Below are positions 23,501-34,358 of a stretch of DNA of 64,000 bases, piece after piece. Position 1 is the stretch's first letter; each line of letters opens with the position of its first letter. A program made the translations under genes and the position numbers. The stretch spans positions 77,410,969 to 77,474,968 of the forward strand of contig OX377205.1 of NCBI GenBank assembly GCA_947396885.1. Reading direction: 5' to 3'. The DNA comes from Heligmosomoides polygyrus polygyrus (lineage: Eukaryota; Nematoda; Chromadorea; Rhabditida; Heligmosomidae). The notes beneath the pieces are model-generated. The model made no database searches and was not told the DNA's origin. It saw only the letters and a list, made by a program, of their open reading frames with translations.

Positions 23501-26500
23501 GGATATTTCCGCCCGGTGAGGAGATGAGGGTTCGAGTCCTGCCTGGCGCTAGAGTTTTGATCGCAACAAACCATCGTTACGAGAGCTTATTCCTGAGTGT
23601 GAAATGATCAAAAAATCAATTCAGCAGGTCAGTACCCTGTACACTTTCTACTTTTTTTTTTGAATCGAGGATCTGATTAGATTCGGGGTAGACTGATTTT
23701 CACTAAAACGGATTTTGGCATGATTCAGATAACAGATTTTCCCTCGGATGAGGCAACGGATATGCGATTCAAACAGGATATCGGATTCCTGAGAAATCAG
23801 TCATCTGAATTATCCAAAACCCCTTTCAGGTGACAATCACCCTTCCTGGATCAACCTAAAATCCGGGCTTTTGAAAACTGCGGTTGTTCGAATGACCCAT
23901 TTATCCTGGATTTGAAAATTTCGGATCCGGAACATCCGGATAGGCGTCGGATCCAAAGTATAGCATTCTGCAAAAGAGAATTTCAGAAATTTTCCTAATA
24001 TTCCAAGACAATGCTGTAGTCGAGCTTAAACAATCCTAACCAACGCTTGTGCACACTATAGGTATAAACGCAAAGATAAGCGTCTCCCAATAGAAATCAA
24101 ATGCCTTACATCGTATTTCACCCTCTTGAGGAACTCCTCCACTTCAAACTCCGCTTCTCCTGGCTTTAGGAACGTGAGCTCTATAGTGGGCAATCTCCTC
24201 CTTTTTCCAATATACCAATCCTGAAATTTAACGAATTAGCATGGAACGATTTGAAAAACAAGCCTGAGCATGATGTCCTCATTCGATTACCTTAACCGGA
24301 GGCCAGATTCGTCAACCGCTTACCGGCCGATAACGGTAAAAAGTAAGGCCAAAACTACTGATATCGCGATTCATCAACATGCGGTGTGGTAAATTTGGGG
24401 TCGAACTGGTTACTACGTAGGCCGGTATGGTGAATCTGCGGTGAGATGATACCGGCAGTATCGTTGATGAATCTGGCCCTAGACGCTCTTCCATCCAATG
24501 GTAAGACCTCATTGAATGAGAAAAATCCATTGGTGCTAGATCCCTTGGTCTTTGACGATTACTACTCCCAGAAGGGAGTAGTAACCGTCAAAGAACAAGA
24601 ACAGAATCACTCTATACTCGAACTCAGACGTAAACTTCCAAGGGGGGTCAACGAACTTTTCATAGCTTTTCAAAGTGTAGTGTTGAGATTGTAGGGCACT
24701 GGTTGAGGTATTTTCACATTTCCTGAGAACATCTGGGTAGCTCAAAAATTACAATAACCGGTATAACTTCATTGCAGGATAGTTAAACAAAATGCAACTC
24801 CTGAAATGGCGTTGTTGTGCTCACTAGGGATGGGTTTCAACTCCCATGGAACTTCAAGTTGAGACCAGGATCATTAGAAAGAGCTCGGAATGCTGATTAC
24901 GAATATGGGTGTCAAAATTGCAAAATGAAATTCCTGAGAGAGTTATGGTCTGCCGAAATCGAGGGCCTCACCACAGGCTGGCTGTGCGACACACCTGGCG
25001 CGCGAGAGTGGTGTCATCGGGGCTCCGTAAGGCTGGATCGCCAGCTGCGGCTGTGGCGCGGGGGTAGTGTCGTTGATTCGGTCTCCCGGGAAAACTATCA
25101 TACACGTTTGTAAAAATGCTTAAAGGCAAAAAAAAACTGCTATGGTGACATTTTTATTTATTATTTTGCACAAAAAGAGTCCAAATCGTATACTGAATAA
25201 CTAGAGGTGTTTCTAACAACATTGGTATTCATGAAACGAAGCAAAAAAAATGTGTGAAGCAAAACGGTAAGAAGAGGAGAAGAAGGTCGCTAGAAGGTTC
25301 GCGGCTATTCTACGTGACGGTGCTGCAGCTTCAATTGACGCCGAAACGGATGAAAATTTGGGATCAGATGTGTCTACTGATGACGGGTCCGCTTAGTATC
25401 ATGACGAGGGCGAAGAAAACTCGAGCACCACCCATGAGAATGTTATTCACTTCGACACCAAAACTCCTGCTGGGGTTCTTTTTGTTTTTCGTTGATTTAA
25501 CCTCTAAAGTTTTTTTTTCTTAAGCCCGATGAAAATCGTTGTGAAAACGGTCAAGTTGTTTGCCATGGCAAGTAGCGTGGAGTTCAACATGACCCAGAGA
25601 GACAACCTACTGAAGGTGAAAATGTCACCATAGCAGTTTTTGCCTTCAAGTATTATCACAAACGTGTATGGTAGTCTTCCCAGCTATTTAATCAAATATT
25701 GTCATAATTCAGAACAAAAGATCATTTCGAAGATAAACTATGGTTTGCAAAGAAGTCGACAGCAACGGGGACCGAACCTACGACGTCGCACCTGACGATG
25801 GGCAGCATACCCCCGCGAGAAAGCCGCAGCTGGCGAGGCACACTTACGGAGCCTCGATGACTCCCCACTCTCGCGCCAGGTGTGTCGCACAGCCAACCTG
25901 AGGTGAGGCCCCTGGTTTCAGCAGGCCATAACTCACTCGGGAATTTCATTTTGCAATGTTGATAGCTATATTCGTAATCAGCATTCCGAAATCATTCAAA
26001 AAAAATCCAAAAAGTAAAGTAAAGTGAAGTAAATCTTTCTAATGATCCTGGTCTCAACTTGAAGTTCCATGGAAGGTCGAAACCCTTCCCTAGTCAGAAG
26101 TTAGTCTGCAAAAGTTTGGAGCTTCTACTATAGTGAGATCATAGCAATTTGATATTTTCTCCTGAGCTTGCTTAAAGAGGTTGCACGTAGCGACTGGGTG
26201 GCCGAGTGGAAAGCGATGCAAACTTGCGTGATAGGGTTCGATCCCGAAGGTGAGGTTTCTGCATGAAATACCTCCATTTTTGTTAAAGGAAAAGTACTTG
26301 TTGACTTCGGTAGGGTACCTTGTTCGCCTCCCACCCCGTTTTCGACCTCTTCTCAAATATGGAAGAGGTTAGTTTTTCTTTCAAGGAGTGATGCCGCGCG
26401 CAAATTAGACCCCCTGTTTCTGCCCCTATGTGACTCCTTTGAAGTGTTTTTCATTGTAGACTCAATTGCGAATTCCTTCGACAAATATTGCTTTGTTCTC

Positions 26501-29500
26501 TTACCAAGATGTGTTAAAGGGTCCTCGGATTTCTATAGAGAACGCATATCTTGTAACTTGTACTAGTTCTACTAACTGTTACGAGTAGCACATTTCATCT
26601 ACCTTGTCGTCTTGATCGCCTCGATGACCACATTTTCCCAATCCCTATGGGAAAAGCAATCTCTGGAGAAGGCTGACAGACAAACATGGTACTCCCACAA
26701 CTCCAGAGCTCAAAAAACTCAACTTCGGTTAGGAGGTTAATTGGGGTGCTGAAAACGAATCTGGGATCCGTTTTCGAGCAGTAAACAATTTCACGCGCCA
26801 CAATAAAGAGAAGTAACTGCTCGTCCTGAAGAGCTTGGACACAGCTATATGATGACATAGACATAGAGGTCGCAAGCACTACATACACCTATTTTAATGA
26901 GTTTAACAACTGAAGGATGAAAACCGACGTTAACCAATCATTTCCTGAGATGCGCCACGCATTCTACCGCACCATTCTACTAAAAGATGCGCGGAGACAT
27001 TCTGAATGAGCATTTGGCCTTCATAATGGCTGACGAAGGCAAACCGATGAATAGTCAGCGTCTTAGCTCTTCCCGATAAATCTGCTGCCAATTTACAGAC
27101 GACGGATGAAGTATGAGGTGATCCGAACCGAGAATCACGGGTGCCTCCGCCGACCGCGCTACACGTGAATTACAGAGGAAACAGGCCTTAAGTCGCCACA
27201 GTCAACACTTTAGGGCCGACGAACGACACATGCGATGAGGAAAAGTTGAAGCTCCAGGCATTCTTTGGTGCAAGGTAGAAGGGAAGAGACAACAATGACT
27301 ATCGTCAGGGCGGGACGCTTAGCTGTTGCGGGGTGTCAGCAGAAGATACGAACTGCAGTGGCCGGATTCATCAACGACTTACAGCAATTTAACAGGGAAA
27401 TTACAGCCAAAATTCCTGATAGCGCGGTTATATCGTTCACCATATCGCTTGGTAAGCCGCGCTATCAGGGATTCCGGCTGTACTTTCTCTGTTAAACTGC
27501 TGTAAGTCGTTGATGAATCCAGCCCCTGGTCTCATAGGCAGCGGCGGGGTTGAGAATTGTCCTTATTCTTGCAAGGCTTACCCTAATCAGCTGCGATATC
27601 ACGTGCGGCCTAAGATTGACGTTGTTCTGAATGACGATTCGATCGACCTGCTGACTGAATAACCAGTGATAATCCGGTTCGTGTATGAACGCGTAGCCAG
27701 AGTGAGCACGGAGCGATAGCTGAAATCCAATTTGAAATCAACGAGCAATATACAAAACGTCGAAATAAGTATAAGACCTGTTAAGACAGAAGGCAATATT
27801 TTACAAAATGCCGTCACCCCTATTTGTGTTAACTTCGTTTCAGAGCACGTTGCAGCTACAATACCGCTCCTGTCATTTGTCATTTGGTTTTTGGGCAGAA
27901 TAGGTTCAAAAGCTGCCCTTTTTGCCGCCTTCCAATAACTCTCAAAGGGGCCTATTCAAAAAAGTTGCCATGCCAATCCACTTGGACGATGTTGCCAGTG
28001 ATGGTCTTAGAAAAAAATATAATAGATTTGGGACCTATAAAACCCGGACCCTGTCGGTGCACTAATCTCGCGCGATGAGAGGGGGGTTTTCGACGTCAGG
28101 TTTTATGGGTCACCAAAACTATATCTTTCTAAAACCACTGGATTATACCTACATCATTGGAGATATTGGATTCGCAGGTAATACTCTTTTTTGAATAGGT
28201 CACTTTGAAAGTTGTTACGACGGCTGACTTTTGCGATTACTACGCCCAAAACCAGAAACAGGAAGAAACAGGAGCGATGCTGTATTGGACTCATTCAAGA
28301 AAGCGTTATCTGCAGCACGTTGGCGCAGCAGTTTAGAAAAATTGGAAAACTTCCTAATTTTCTAGGTGAGAATTAAAATCCGCGAACCGGCCTGCATTTT
28401 CGAAACGTACTTCATATATCTAGCTAAACCTTCATGTCATAGGTTGTAGAATAACAAAACTTTGAACTAGCCCAAACTACTCTAAGGTATTAGGTTGGTT
28501 GGAAAATTTTAAGCCAATTGACATTTCTTTCTTCTATTTTTTTTTCGCATACAACGAAATTTAATCTACAATATGGTCTTCTCCATTGGTTGCAACAGTC
28601 CTAATAGGCAGGTCAACAGATCCCTTTTCCCAGGTCAGAGGTAGGGAGACTGAGAGTAAAAGAAATAGCTGCCCGCCCTTTCATCTCCCACTTTGCTGAA
28701 TTTCTCTCGCCTACGGATCTCTTGACGACAATTTCTTGTCGTCCTATGGAAAATTTCGTGCGACTTCCTCGGCAGTCTCTAGTTCGGAACTGACAGGCGC
28801 ACAGACGCTAGCTCTTTCACACATAGATGGATAGGGTAGGATACTGAAGATGAAAAATGCTAACAAACCGTTCTCGGCTGCAGCAGCATGATCCAGAACT
28901 TGCAGTGGTGAATAGTGGTCACTTTGCTCGATGAGATCACAAACGTCATTTTTTCGACGTTGAACGGCTCGCGTTTACATGTGAGCCTTAGGAAATTCAT
29001 CGCATGGTCAAAATTAACGCCGTGCTCCTGAAAATCACTGTTTTACTACACTGCTACTTAATATAATGCAGAATTTGTTCTAGTTCGTGTTGCATTGAAT
29101 AAATGACGGTGCTACTCAATCCCTTTTGGGATGCGCCACGCATTCTACTTCTATGGGATGTCGTGGAGGTGATTTGAATGCGTATTTGGCTACAATGACC
29201 TGCGGTGGCCAGCCGATTAACAAGTCAGTGCTTTATCCTTTCCAGACAAGTCTGGCACCAATTCACTGACCCCGGAGGGATGAAAAGCTAGGTTGGCCAA
29301 GGAGGGAAATCCGAACCAAGAACCTGGTATCGGCTGCATGCGACAGCCAGCACCTACTCCGACTGCGCAACAGGCACCCATTGTACTAAAATAGGGTCCA
29401 CAAACTAACAATATTCTTGAGCTGTGGCGTAGCTGCACTAATCACCCTAGAGAAGGTTTTGGAATGACCCACACGCCTTTATCATACGGATTTTTCAGCT

Positions 29501-32500
29501 ACAAACGTTCAGAATTTGAACGACTGCCGCAGTAGCCATTCGTAAGTTCGATCCGCTCCCCGATTGTGCTCAACGACGGCCCTAAACTCTGTACTAAGAG
29601 CAGCTATACAAGACCACTGTAGAAATACAGTACTAGTGATATACTGCATATTAGTAATTAACGAATTTCTCTTAACAACGTCCGCTTTTTTTGCTATACT
29701 TATAGGGCCATTCCCAAAGAACTTTCGAAATTAGTGGAACATACCCCAATGAACTCAATGGAAGACACGTTTGCGTTGACGAGCAGTGCCGGCAGAATAT
29801 TTGCAACCCAGGATACACCTTCCGGAGAGCACCGACGCTTGAACAAAATGTCACTGAAACAAAAGCCATTAATTCATGGACACCGACGAAGTCTTACCTA
29901 GCTTAAGATAGAGCGTATTCGCTGGCCGATTACCGTTTTCCAGCTCACCAAAAATCAACCATTCCTTAGTTTTCGTCAAAAAACTCAGTCTTCTATTAGG
30001 TTGGTGCATAAGTTCTCGGACATTTGGGGCATGAAATATTTATTATCACAACATACGAACAACAATATCAAATCATTTGAAGTGACCACCCTTCACATCA
30101 ATTGTCTTTCGCCAACGTGCTGGTAAGTCATGGATGCCTTTTCTCCAAAACATGGCCAGTTGTGATTCGGAAAATGTGAGCAGTGCCTCCTTGACATCCT
30201 CTCCGTTCCTAAATTGCTGGCTGTCCAAATAGCGTTGAAGGATTGAAAACAAATGATAATCAGAAGGAGCGAGATTTGTTGAGTAAGGTGGATGTGGAAG
30301 AACGGTCCATCCGGTAGTCCGCCAACTCGGCCGCCGTCGCTCTAGCAATATGCGGTCTAGCGTTGTCGTGTTGAAAATACACCTTCACTTGCTCTCCTCG
30401 TGTGGTTTGAAGGTGGGCCCTCAACTTCCTCAGTTGGTTGACGTAAACCTCTGCCGTCACTGTTATCCTTTCGTCCAGCAGCTCCCAGTATTCTACGTCA
30501 AGAACGCTCCACCAAATGCATAGCATCACCTTTTTCACGTGAAGGTCGGGTTTCGGAACGTCCTCTGCCTCACCAGTTGCGTCAACCCACTGTGCACGCC
30601 GGTGATAATTAGAGTAGAGTATCCACTTCTCATCCCCGGTGACAAGGTTGTCCAGCCATCCGTGGGTACGTCTGAGGGTAAGGAGAGACAGAGGGACATC
30701 GGCTCTGCGATCCATGTCATGTTGTGTCAAGTCGTGAGGTACCCAGCGACCCAATTTTTGCACCTTGCCAATCGACTTCAATCCTCGAACGACTGTTGAG
30801 TGACTAACACCAAGAGTGCTTGATAGTTCGCGAGTGGTTTGGTATGGGTCCGCTTCCACTCTACTTCGGAGGCCATTCAAATCCAGTGTCATCGGGCGCC
30901 CTTCTCGTTCATTATCTTCAACGGAGGACTCAGCAACTGCAAACTTCGAGAACCACCGGTACACAGTACTTCGAGCAGGAGCACTCTCGTTGTAAACATC
31001 CTTCAGGCGACGATACGATTCGCTGGCACTGAGGCCAGATTGATGCAGGAATAACATGAGGTGTCGAATATGCGTCTCAGTTGGGATGAATTGCTTAGCC
31101 ATAATAGCTGACGTTAACAACCCAGAAGTAAATGTTAAAAACAGTTTTGTAGCCCTTTCCTTTCTCTATCGATCGATCATTTACGCGTCGATACATGTGA
31201 GAAATTTGGCGGAAAAGTGCGCTTTCAATTCAGGAGGGATCAAATGTCCGAGAACTTATGCACCAACCTAATAGTTTCTTCTAGTTTCAAACATGCACCA
31301 TTTCCAAAAAATTGTCTCATCCACTCCTAGCGACCACAACTGTGAAAGTTTGCCCATGACAAGCAGAACGGACGCCATACCGTGCGAGAACGTTCCGTTC
31401 TTCCACTATTTCCTTTTCTATATTACCTTTTAACATGTCCCTCTCATGTAGCTCGGGAATTGATACAAAACCAAAAGGTGCTTTATAGCGTACTGAAGGC
31501 CTAGGTGTGACGGGACTCCTAGGTGCTTCCTTCTGCCTAGCTGCTCGAAAGTGATTTCAATACTCCATCGGAATCACGCCACATGTAGTTATACTGTTCG
31601 CCAAACCGACCGCTGCATCCAAGATTTCAATAAAGTTGTTTACTCAAGTTCCTTTCAGCTAATTCACACACTACTTTTTAGTCTCGGTACACGTTTGATT
31701 GTGATTGCAGTCTCCCTGTACTTAGGCTTTTGAAATGCTGCAAAACACTATGCCCTACCAAAGTTGCAGTGCATACTGATAATATTCTTCACTTGCTCCA
31801 CCATTGGTCTTTATCGCGCACGTTGTGCATAATAAATGATTAAATAAATAAATAATAAGTAACTGGTAATAGAACAGACGAGTGCTACCCCTCTAAAAAA
31901 CAAAGTACAGAGTGCCTCAACAAATGTATACATTGATTGAAAGTTCATAACTTTGCTACCAGTAGAGGTAATGCAAACGTTAAGAGCTCTTGTGTAAATG
32001 ACAAAGGATATAGGGCGGCGTTACTCAATCCCTTTTGTGATGCGCCACGCATTCTACTTCTATTATATAAGAAGTCGTGAAGCCGACTTGGATTCATATT
32101 TGACCATACAATGACACGTGCCGGCCAGCCGATGAAGGAGTCAGCGTTTTATCCTTGTTGAAAGCCTCAAAAGAAATGTAAAGCAGGCTGTTATTTTATT
32201 TATCTTTGCTTTGCTAATGTATTTGTCAGCAATGTTGAATACATTGATAGCCTCATAATGCCCCCCCCCCCCCTCCAATACAACGAATCTTTTTTTTTTT
32301 CAGAACAGAAAGACAAGGGACCTCGGAGCAACCAACTCACTCTTTTTCGGTATCCACAGGAACTCGAGAGCAATGAGCGTATCGCTCGATGAGACAAGGT
32401 TTATCAGTGGATCGCCGGTGCACACTCACCACAACCACCCGTTTGTTCCGATACAGATCCTGTAATATCAGAAACGTAGAAAAATGCAAAAATGCTGCCT

Positions 32501-33254
32501 CTTAGGCGCGAGATCAATGTTTGACTCCTTCACATTGCAGCTCGCTGTTTGGAAGGTACTGCCAATATTTGACTGGATGGCATTTTTAAGGTATTGCCTC
32601 GTGAGAATGAGACATCATAGCAAACTTAAAGGAATACACTTTGGAATTCAGGATCAATGATTTCGCGAGAATGAAACATTGATTTCTGTTAAATGACATG
32701 TTCTCGCAGTGATATTCGTCTTGGCCGTCCAGACCACAGCTGAGACCCTTCACTGTTGGGAATTACAGGTTCCCAAAATGCGTAATAATAAGTATCCCTG
32801 TGGTTAATGCTTGGGAAAGTAAGGGAAGGTTTAATGAGTAGAGAATATTGAACGAGCGCCGTCTGAGCTGGCTATCGAACGTGACTATGGGTGAGGATGA
32901 GGTGTTACGACATTCGGCGTGAACGAAAACCGAAAATCGGAACTTGAACCTTGCTTTCAGAGCGCTCCCAGGGAGGATTCAGCTTAAAACGAAAATTCAG
33001 GCGGTCAAAATTTTGTCATGCGAAACAAGTTGAAAGGCATCATGCATACAGGACATACTCATATGAAGCAAAAAAAGGTCGAAACTTACAAAGTCCACAG
33101 AAATCTTGTTCAGGTTCTTGATTCCATGTCGCTGCTCGTTGATAATGGCGTTGAAGGTCCTACATGTTGTCGCCAGGGCAAGTACTGATGTCATTGGCAG
33201 CAGGCTGATGATGCGCAACAATGCCTCGTTCGGAAGACGCCGAAGAGGGCATTC
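17545..33254 (-). CDS. F-box domain protein, multi-exon gene (5' end not found)
   Basis: I assembled exons from splice sites and phases: 33254-33090, 32459-32430 (30 bp), 32384-32341, 29853-29745, 29027-28869, 24220-24110, 22984 to about 22898, 22670-22589, 17962-17818, and possibly 17601-17545 with a stop. The first exon is a clear F-box (LRRLPNEALLRIISLLP, then CRTFNAIINE), the domain that binds Skp1 in SCF ubiquitin ligases. Later exons read EGVSWVANILPALLVNA, NFDHAMNFLRLTCKREPF, LPTIELTFLKPGEAEFEVEE, FSGTSPSDSRFLEYKLKLAS and KYIVVRYRKKFVKDN. Phases agree at all joins except the donor of the 22984 exon, which must give 3n+1 and is unresolved. The last exon has a weak acceptor (gcgag). Exons may be missing, especially between 28869 and 24220. 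Introns hold SINEs, MITEs and a mariner. The C-terminal half may be a substrate-binding F-box-associated domain; that is a guess. Confidence 0.7.
18290..18560 (+). mobile_element. tRNA-derived SINE copy (family A), 5'-degraded
   Basis: It carries the family body: CCAGGTTCTTGGTTCC, a CCAACC-like linker, TTCCATCCCTTCGAGGTCGG, GTACCAGACTTGTCTGGGAA, and the tail block GTAGAATGCGTGGCGCATCC then GAGTAACGTCGTCC. It lies between F-box exons 22670-22589 and 17962-17818. Confidence 0.75.
18561..19490. other. Intronic sequence, nothing recognised
   Basis: No coherent exon, RNA gene or repeat was seen on either strand. Confidence 0.3.
19494..20069. mobile_element. Long-armed MITE, about 576 bp
   Basis: It begins GGGAACTAGTTAAGAGCTCC and ends with the near complement, sharing GACTCCACCGACACGAC. 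The arms are over 100 bp. A sub-unit (CCCAAATAACCCCTAGGC with GATGTCAGATTCGTGATCAG) recurs about four times in both orientations, and a related piece is at 26735-26775. No coding capacity. It is a non-autonomous DNA transposon in an F-box gene intron. Confidence 0.75.
20461..20580. repeat. GT-rich microsatellite with GC and CCGT edges
   Basis: GTGC units pass into a GT run of about 85 bp with a few A interruptions and end in four to five CCGT units. Slippage-prone; no function implied. Confidence 0.95.
20581..21895. other. Intronic sequence, nothing recognised
   Basis: Several short frames overlap (21424-21868 minus) but show no splice context or domain. Confidence 0.3.
21900..22534. mobile_element. 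piggyBac-like MITE, 635 bp, TTAA-flanked
   Basis: The ends are CCCATTGACGACCGCGCGG at 21900 and its exact complement ending at 22534. TTAA lies on both sides (21896-21899 and 22535-22538). CCC-type ends and a TTAA target duplication are the mark of piggyBac elements. A sub-terminal GCGCGGTCCCACGCG block near 22472 is related in reverse to a block near 21940. There is no transposase. It lies 54 bp downstream of the F-box exon ending at 22589. Confidence 0.85.
23085..23135 (-). mobile_element. SINE tail fragment (family A)
   Basis: GTGCGTCACACATTCTACCT followed by a TGTCATTTCGTGAAGGTG block matches the 3' part of the SINE on the minus strand. Confidence 0.45.
23275..23590. mobile_element. Second foldback with two inverted tRNA-like modules
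   Basis: The ends are TAAGCTCTTACAACGAT and the near complement ATCGTTACGAGAGCTTA. The sub-terminal GATCAAA/TTTGATCGCAAC is shared with the element at 10533-10834. The plus arm (about 23481-23551) has A box TGGTGTAGTGG and B box GGTTCGAGTCC. The minus arm (about 23315-23380) begins GCGCCAGGCGGGACTCGAA but has decayed after that. The same architecture at two loci shows a real family. Confidence 0.7.
23591..24109. other. Intronic sequence with imperfect dyad
   Basis: GGATTTTGGCATGATTCAGAT near 23711 is partly mirrored by ATCTGAATTATCCAAAACC near 23803. It could be a short MITE. No coding signal. Confidence 0.3.
24300..24480. mobile_element. Small MITE (family B), about 181 bp
   Basis: It starts AGGCCAGATTCGTCAACCG and ends with the near complement of AGGGCCAGATTCATCAACG. 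A half copy lies at 63751-63832, and related ends bound 27364-27520. Confidence 0.65.
24535..24595. repeat. Short hairpin
   Basis: TCTTTGACGATTACTACTCCC and GGGAGTAGTAACCGTCAAAG face each other across a 4 nt loop, one or two mismatches. It lies in an intron; purpose unknown. Confidence 0.6.
24824..26093. mobile_element. Foldback DNA transposon, 1270 bp, TCA target duplication
   Basis: The ends are CTAGGGATGGGTTTC and the complement of CTAGGGAAGGGTTTC, with TCA on both sides (24821-24823 and 26094-26096). The arms of about 300 bp share ACTTCAAGTTGAGACCAGGATC, GGCTGTGCGACACACCTGGC and CTATGGTGACATTTT. The middle (about 25250-25560) holds lysine- and acidic-rich short frames with stops, perhaps a decayed transposase part. 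The 3 bp duplication would suit CACTA or Harbinger groups, but the ends do not decide it. Confidence 0.75.
26185..26250 (+). other. tRNA-like promoter module (possible SINE head)
   Basis: TGGCCGAGTGG (A box) and GGTTCGATCCC (B box) are spaced as in a pol III promoter, but no acceptor stem closes. It looks like the head of a different tRNA-derived SINE. Confidence 0.5.
26945..27170 (-). mobile_element. SINE copy (family A), degenerate
   Basis: GATGCGCCACGCATTCTACC, a TTGGCC-ATAATG block and an AGTCAGCG block followed by a decayed CCAATTTAC block appear in the minus-strand order of the family. Confidence 0.6.
27364..27520. mobile_element. Near-perfect palindromic MITE, 157 bp
   Basis: Arms begin GGATTCATCAACGACTTACA and run about 65 bp each, ending at CCTGATAGCGCGG. 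The loop is about 20 nt. The terminal bases resemble family B (24300-24480). Confidence 0.8.
27945..28207. mobile_element. MITE with GACCTATTCAAAAAAG-type ends
   Basis: GGGGCCTATTCAAAAAAGTT at 27948 is mirrored by CTTTTTTGAATAGGTCACTT near 28185. Inner matches (AGAAAAAAATATA / TATATCTTTCT and ACCTATAAAACC / GGTTTTATGGGT) support one foldback element. No coding content. Confidence 0.65.
28210..28868. other. Intronic; possible mariner end
   Basis: TTAGGTTGGTTGGAAAATTTT near 28493 resembles the terminal repeat of the mariner at 29996-31271, but no matching second end was found. Nothing else recognised. Confidence 0.3.
29103..29382 (-). mobile_element. SINE copy (family A), nearly full
   Basis: On the minus strand it runs from a decayed tRNA head (TTGCGCAGTCGGAGTAGG) through CCAGGTTCTTGGTTCGGAT and the TCCGGGGTC box to the GTAGAATGCGTGGCGCATCC tail. 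It lies just upstream of F-box exon 29027-28869 in the transcript. Confidence 0.8.
29383..29744. other. Intronic sequence, nothing recognised
   Basis: No repeat or exon recognised between the SINE and exon 29853-29745. Confidence 0.3.
29996..31271 (-). mobile_element. mariner transposon, 1276 bp, complete ends
   Basis: Perfect terminal inverted repeats (TTAGGTTGGTGCATAAGTTC and onward, about 31 bp) begin at 29996 and end at 31271. The TA duplication is at 29994-29995 and 31272-31273. Length and ends are those of a full mariner. It sits in the F-box gene intron in the same orientation as the gene. Identical ends and a nearly open transposase point to a recent insertion compared with the other mariners here. 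Confidence 0.93.
30073..31102 (-). pseudogene. mariner transposase with one single-base frameshift
   Basis: Starting at MAKQFIPTE (31102), an N-terminal helix-turn-helix region (HLMLFLHQSGLSASESYRRL, TVYRWFSKF) leads into the catalytic domain with VTGDEKW (first Asp) and FQHDNARPH (second Asp). After ELADY an extra base near 30307-30312 shifts the frame. The other frame supplies GWTVLPHPPYSTNLAPSDYH and the tail to the stop at 30073-30075. Across the shift the spacing from the second to the third Asp (PSDYH) is exactly 34 residues, the mariner DD34D rule. The usual SPDLAPSD motif has become STNLAPSD, which may matter for activity. Without the frameshift the protein would be of normal mariner length, about 343 residues. 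Confidence 0.92.
31274..32009. other. Intronic sequence, nothing recognised
   Basis: No exon with splice sites and no repeat recognised, apart from AT-rich simple sequence near 31830-31860. Confidence 0.3.
32010..32165 (-). mobile_element. SINE tail fragment (family A)
   Basis: GGCGTTACTCAATCCC, then a GATGCGCCACGCATTCTACT block and a CAGCCGATGAAGGAGTCAGC block. It is truncated before the tRNA head. A run of 13-14 C and a T run follow downstream (about 32262-32300). Confidence 0.7.
33090..33254 (-). CDS. F-box exon of the above gene
   Basis: 55 codons, phase 0 to 0, acceptor ttcctttttag, donor gtaagt. Residues about 4-40 carry the F-box pattern: L-P-x-E at the start, hydrophobic I..LL.M, then L..TC..F. 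This exon alone identifies the gene family. Upstream exons, including the start codon, were not found between here and 34 kb. Confidence 0.75.
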
Positions 33255-33749
33255 CTAAAAAGGAAGAATACGTATCTGAAAATCCTGCCCAACTTCGTTC
33301 AGTGCGTAGGTGACATTAAAGGTACACAAAGAAACCGCTGAAGGGCAGCTGAAAAAAATCCATCCAAACACTGCACTGCCTGACCGAGCTCATGGAGAGA
33401 AATGAAGTAGTTTCAAGGAAAGGTTTGAAGTGTATGCTTGAAAAGCTTTAACGATCGACGTTGTGTTATTAAAAACTGCTCAAGCAATAGTAGAGCATAC
33501 TTTTTATCTGCCGAATTCTCAAACTAAACGATTTGGGGACTCCCAAAATTTGTAATGGAATACCAACACCTGCTTACGCCTCAGTAAAAGAGCAAGCCAA
33601 AGGCAGATTGCTTAAGCCGCCTAGAAGAACAGTTACCTGAGAGAGGAGTGTGAGGTGTTTTGCTTTTGGGCACAGATTTTTTGCTCTTTTCCCACCCCTT
33701 AATTATTTGCAATATTATATTTTCTATATTTTTTTCTTTTTTTTTGGGA

Positions 33750-33890
33750 GCGTGCAGTGCTGTAGGAGGACGTGCCGGCTATCGCGTGCACACCGTACCA
33801 GGTTCCTGGTTCGATTTTACAGCCCAGACCAACCAAGTCTTCCATCCCTCCGGGGTCATAACTCGAACAGCGAAGAAGAAAAAGAAAAGA
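33750..33890 (+). mobile_element. SINE head fragment (family A)
   Basis: GTACCAGGTTCCTGGTTCG, the CCAGACCAACCAAGTCTTCC block and CCTCCGGGGTCAT match the family. The 3' half is missing. Confidence 0.65.
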
Positions 33891-34358
33891 GCGAAGCTAG
33901 CGATATTCAGGAATCAATAGCTTGACCTTCCACGTGTCAAATTTATACTCTTCCAAACAATAACAATATGGTCCAATAACTTTTATGCTACTCGAGAGTC
34001 AACCTCCAAATAGTAGCAACGCTCCGTTTCATCCGCCCGTCTTTGAAATTAAAAAAAGTTTGACTGGACTTTTAAAAAATCCATGTCACTAGACAAGTGA
34101 ACACTTCAGCCGTTTTAACACCCTTTGACCATTTTACCAGAAAATACCATAGGTCACTGAAGCTTTCGGACAATCCAAAAAATGCTGGTTATAGTTTTTG
34201 AATACGAGGCCGAAGCAGCACGTTTTCCATATTTGCAACGAATATCGGGTAGCGGAGTAATGGACTATTTTGACATTCCCTTGACTGCACTCCGCAAAGG
34301 TAGACCACAAGCATGGGAAGAAAAAAATATTCAGAAAATGAAAATGGACAAGGGTAGT
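33891..34358. other. Nothing recognised
   Basis: Overlapping short frames on both strands without domain or splice context. Confidence 0.3.

Noticed and set aside
33600..33645. Upstream exon for the F-box gene with cag acceptor and gtaagc donor
   Set aside because: Its only open frame ends in the wrong phase for the F-box exon.
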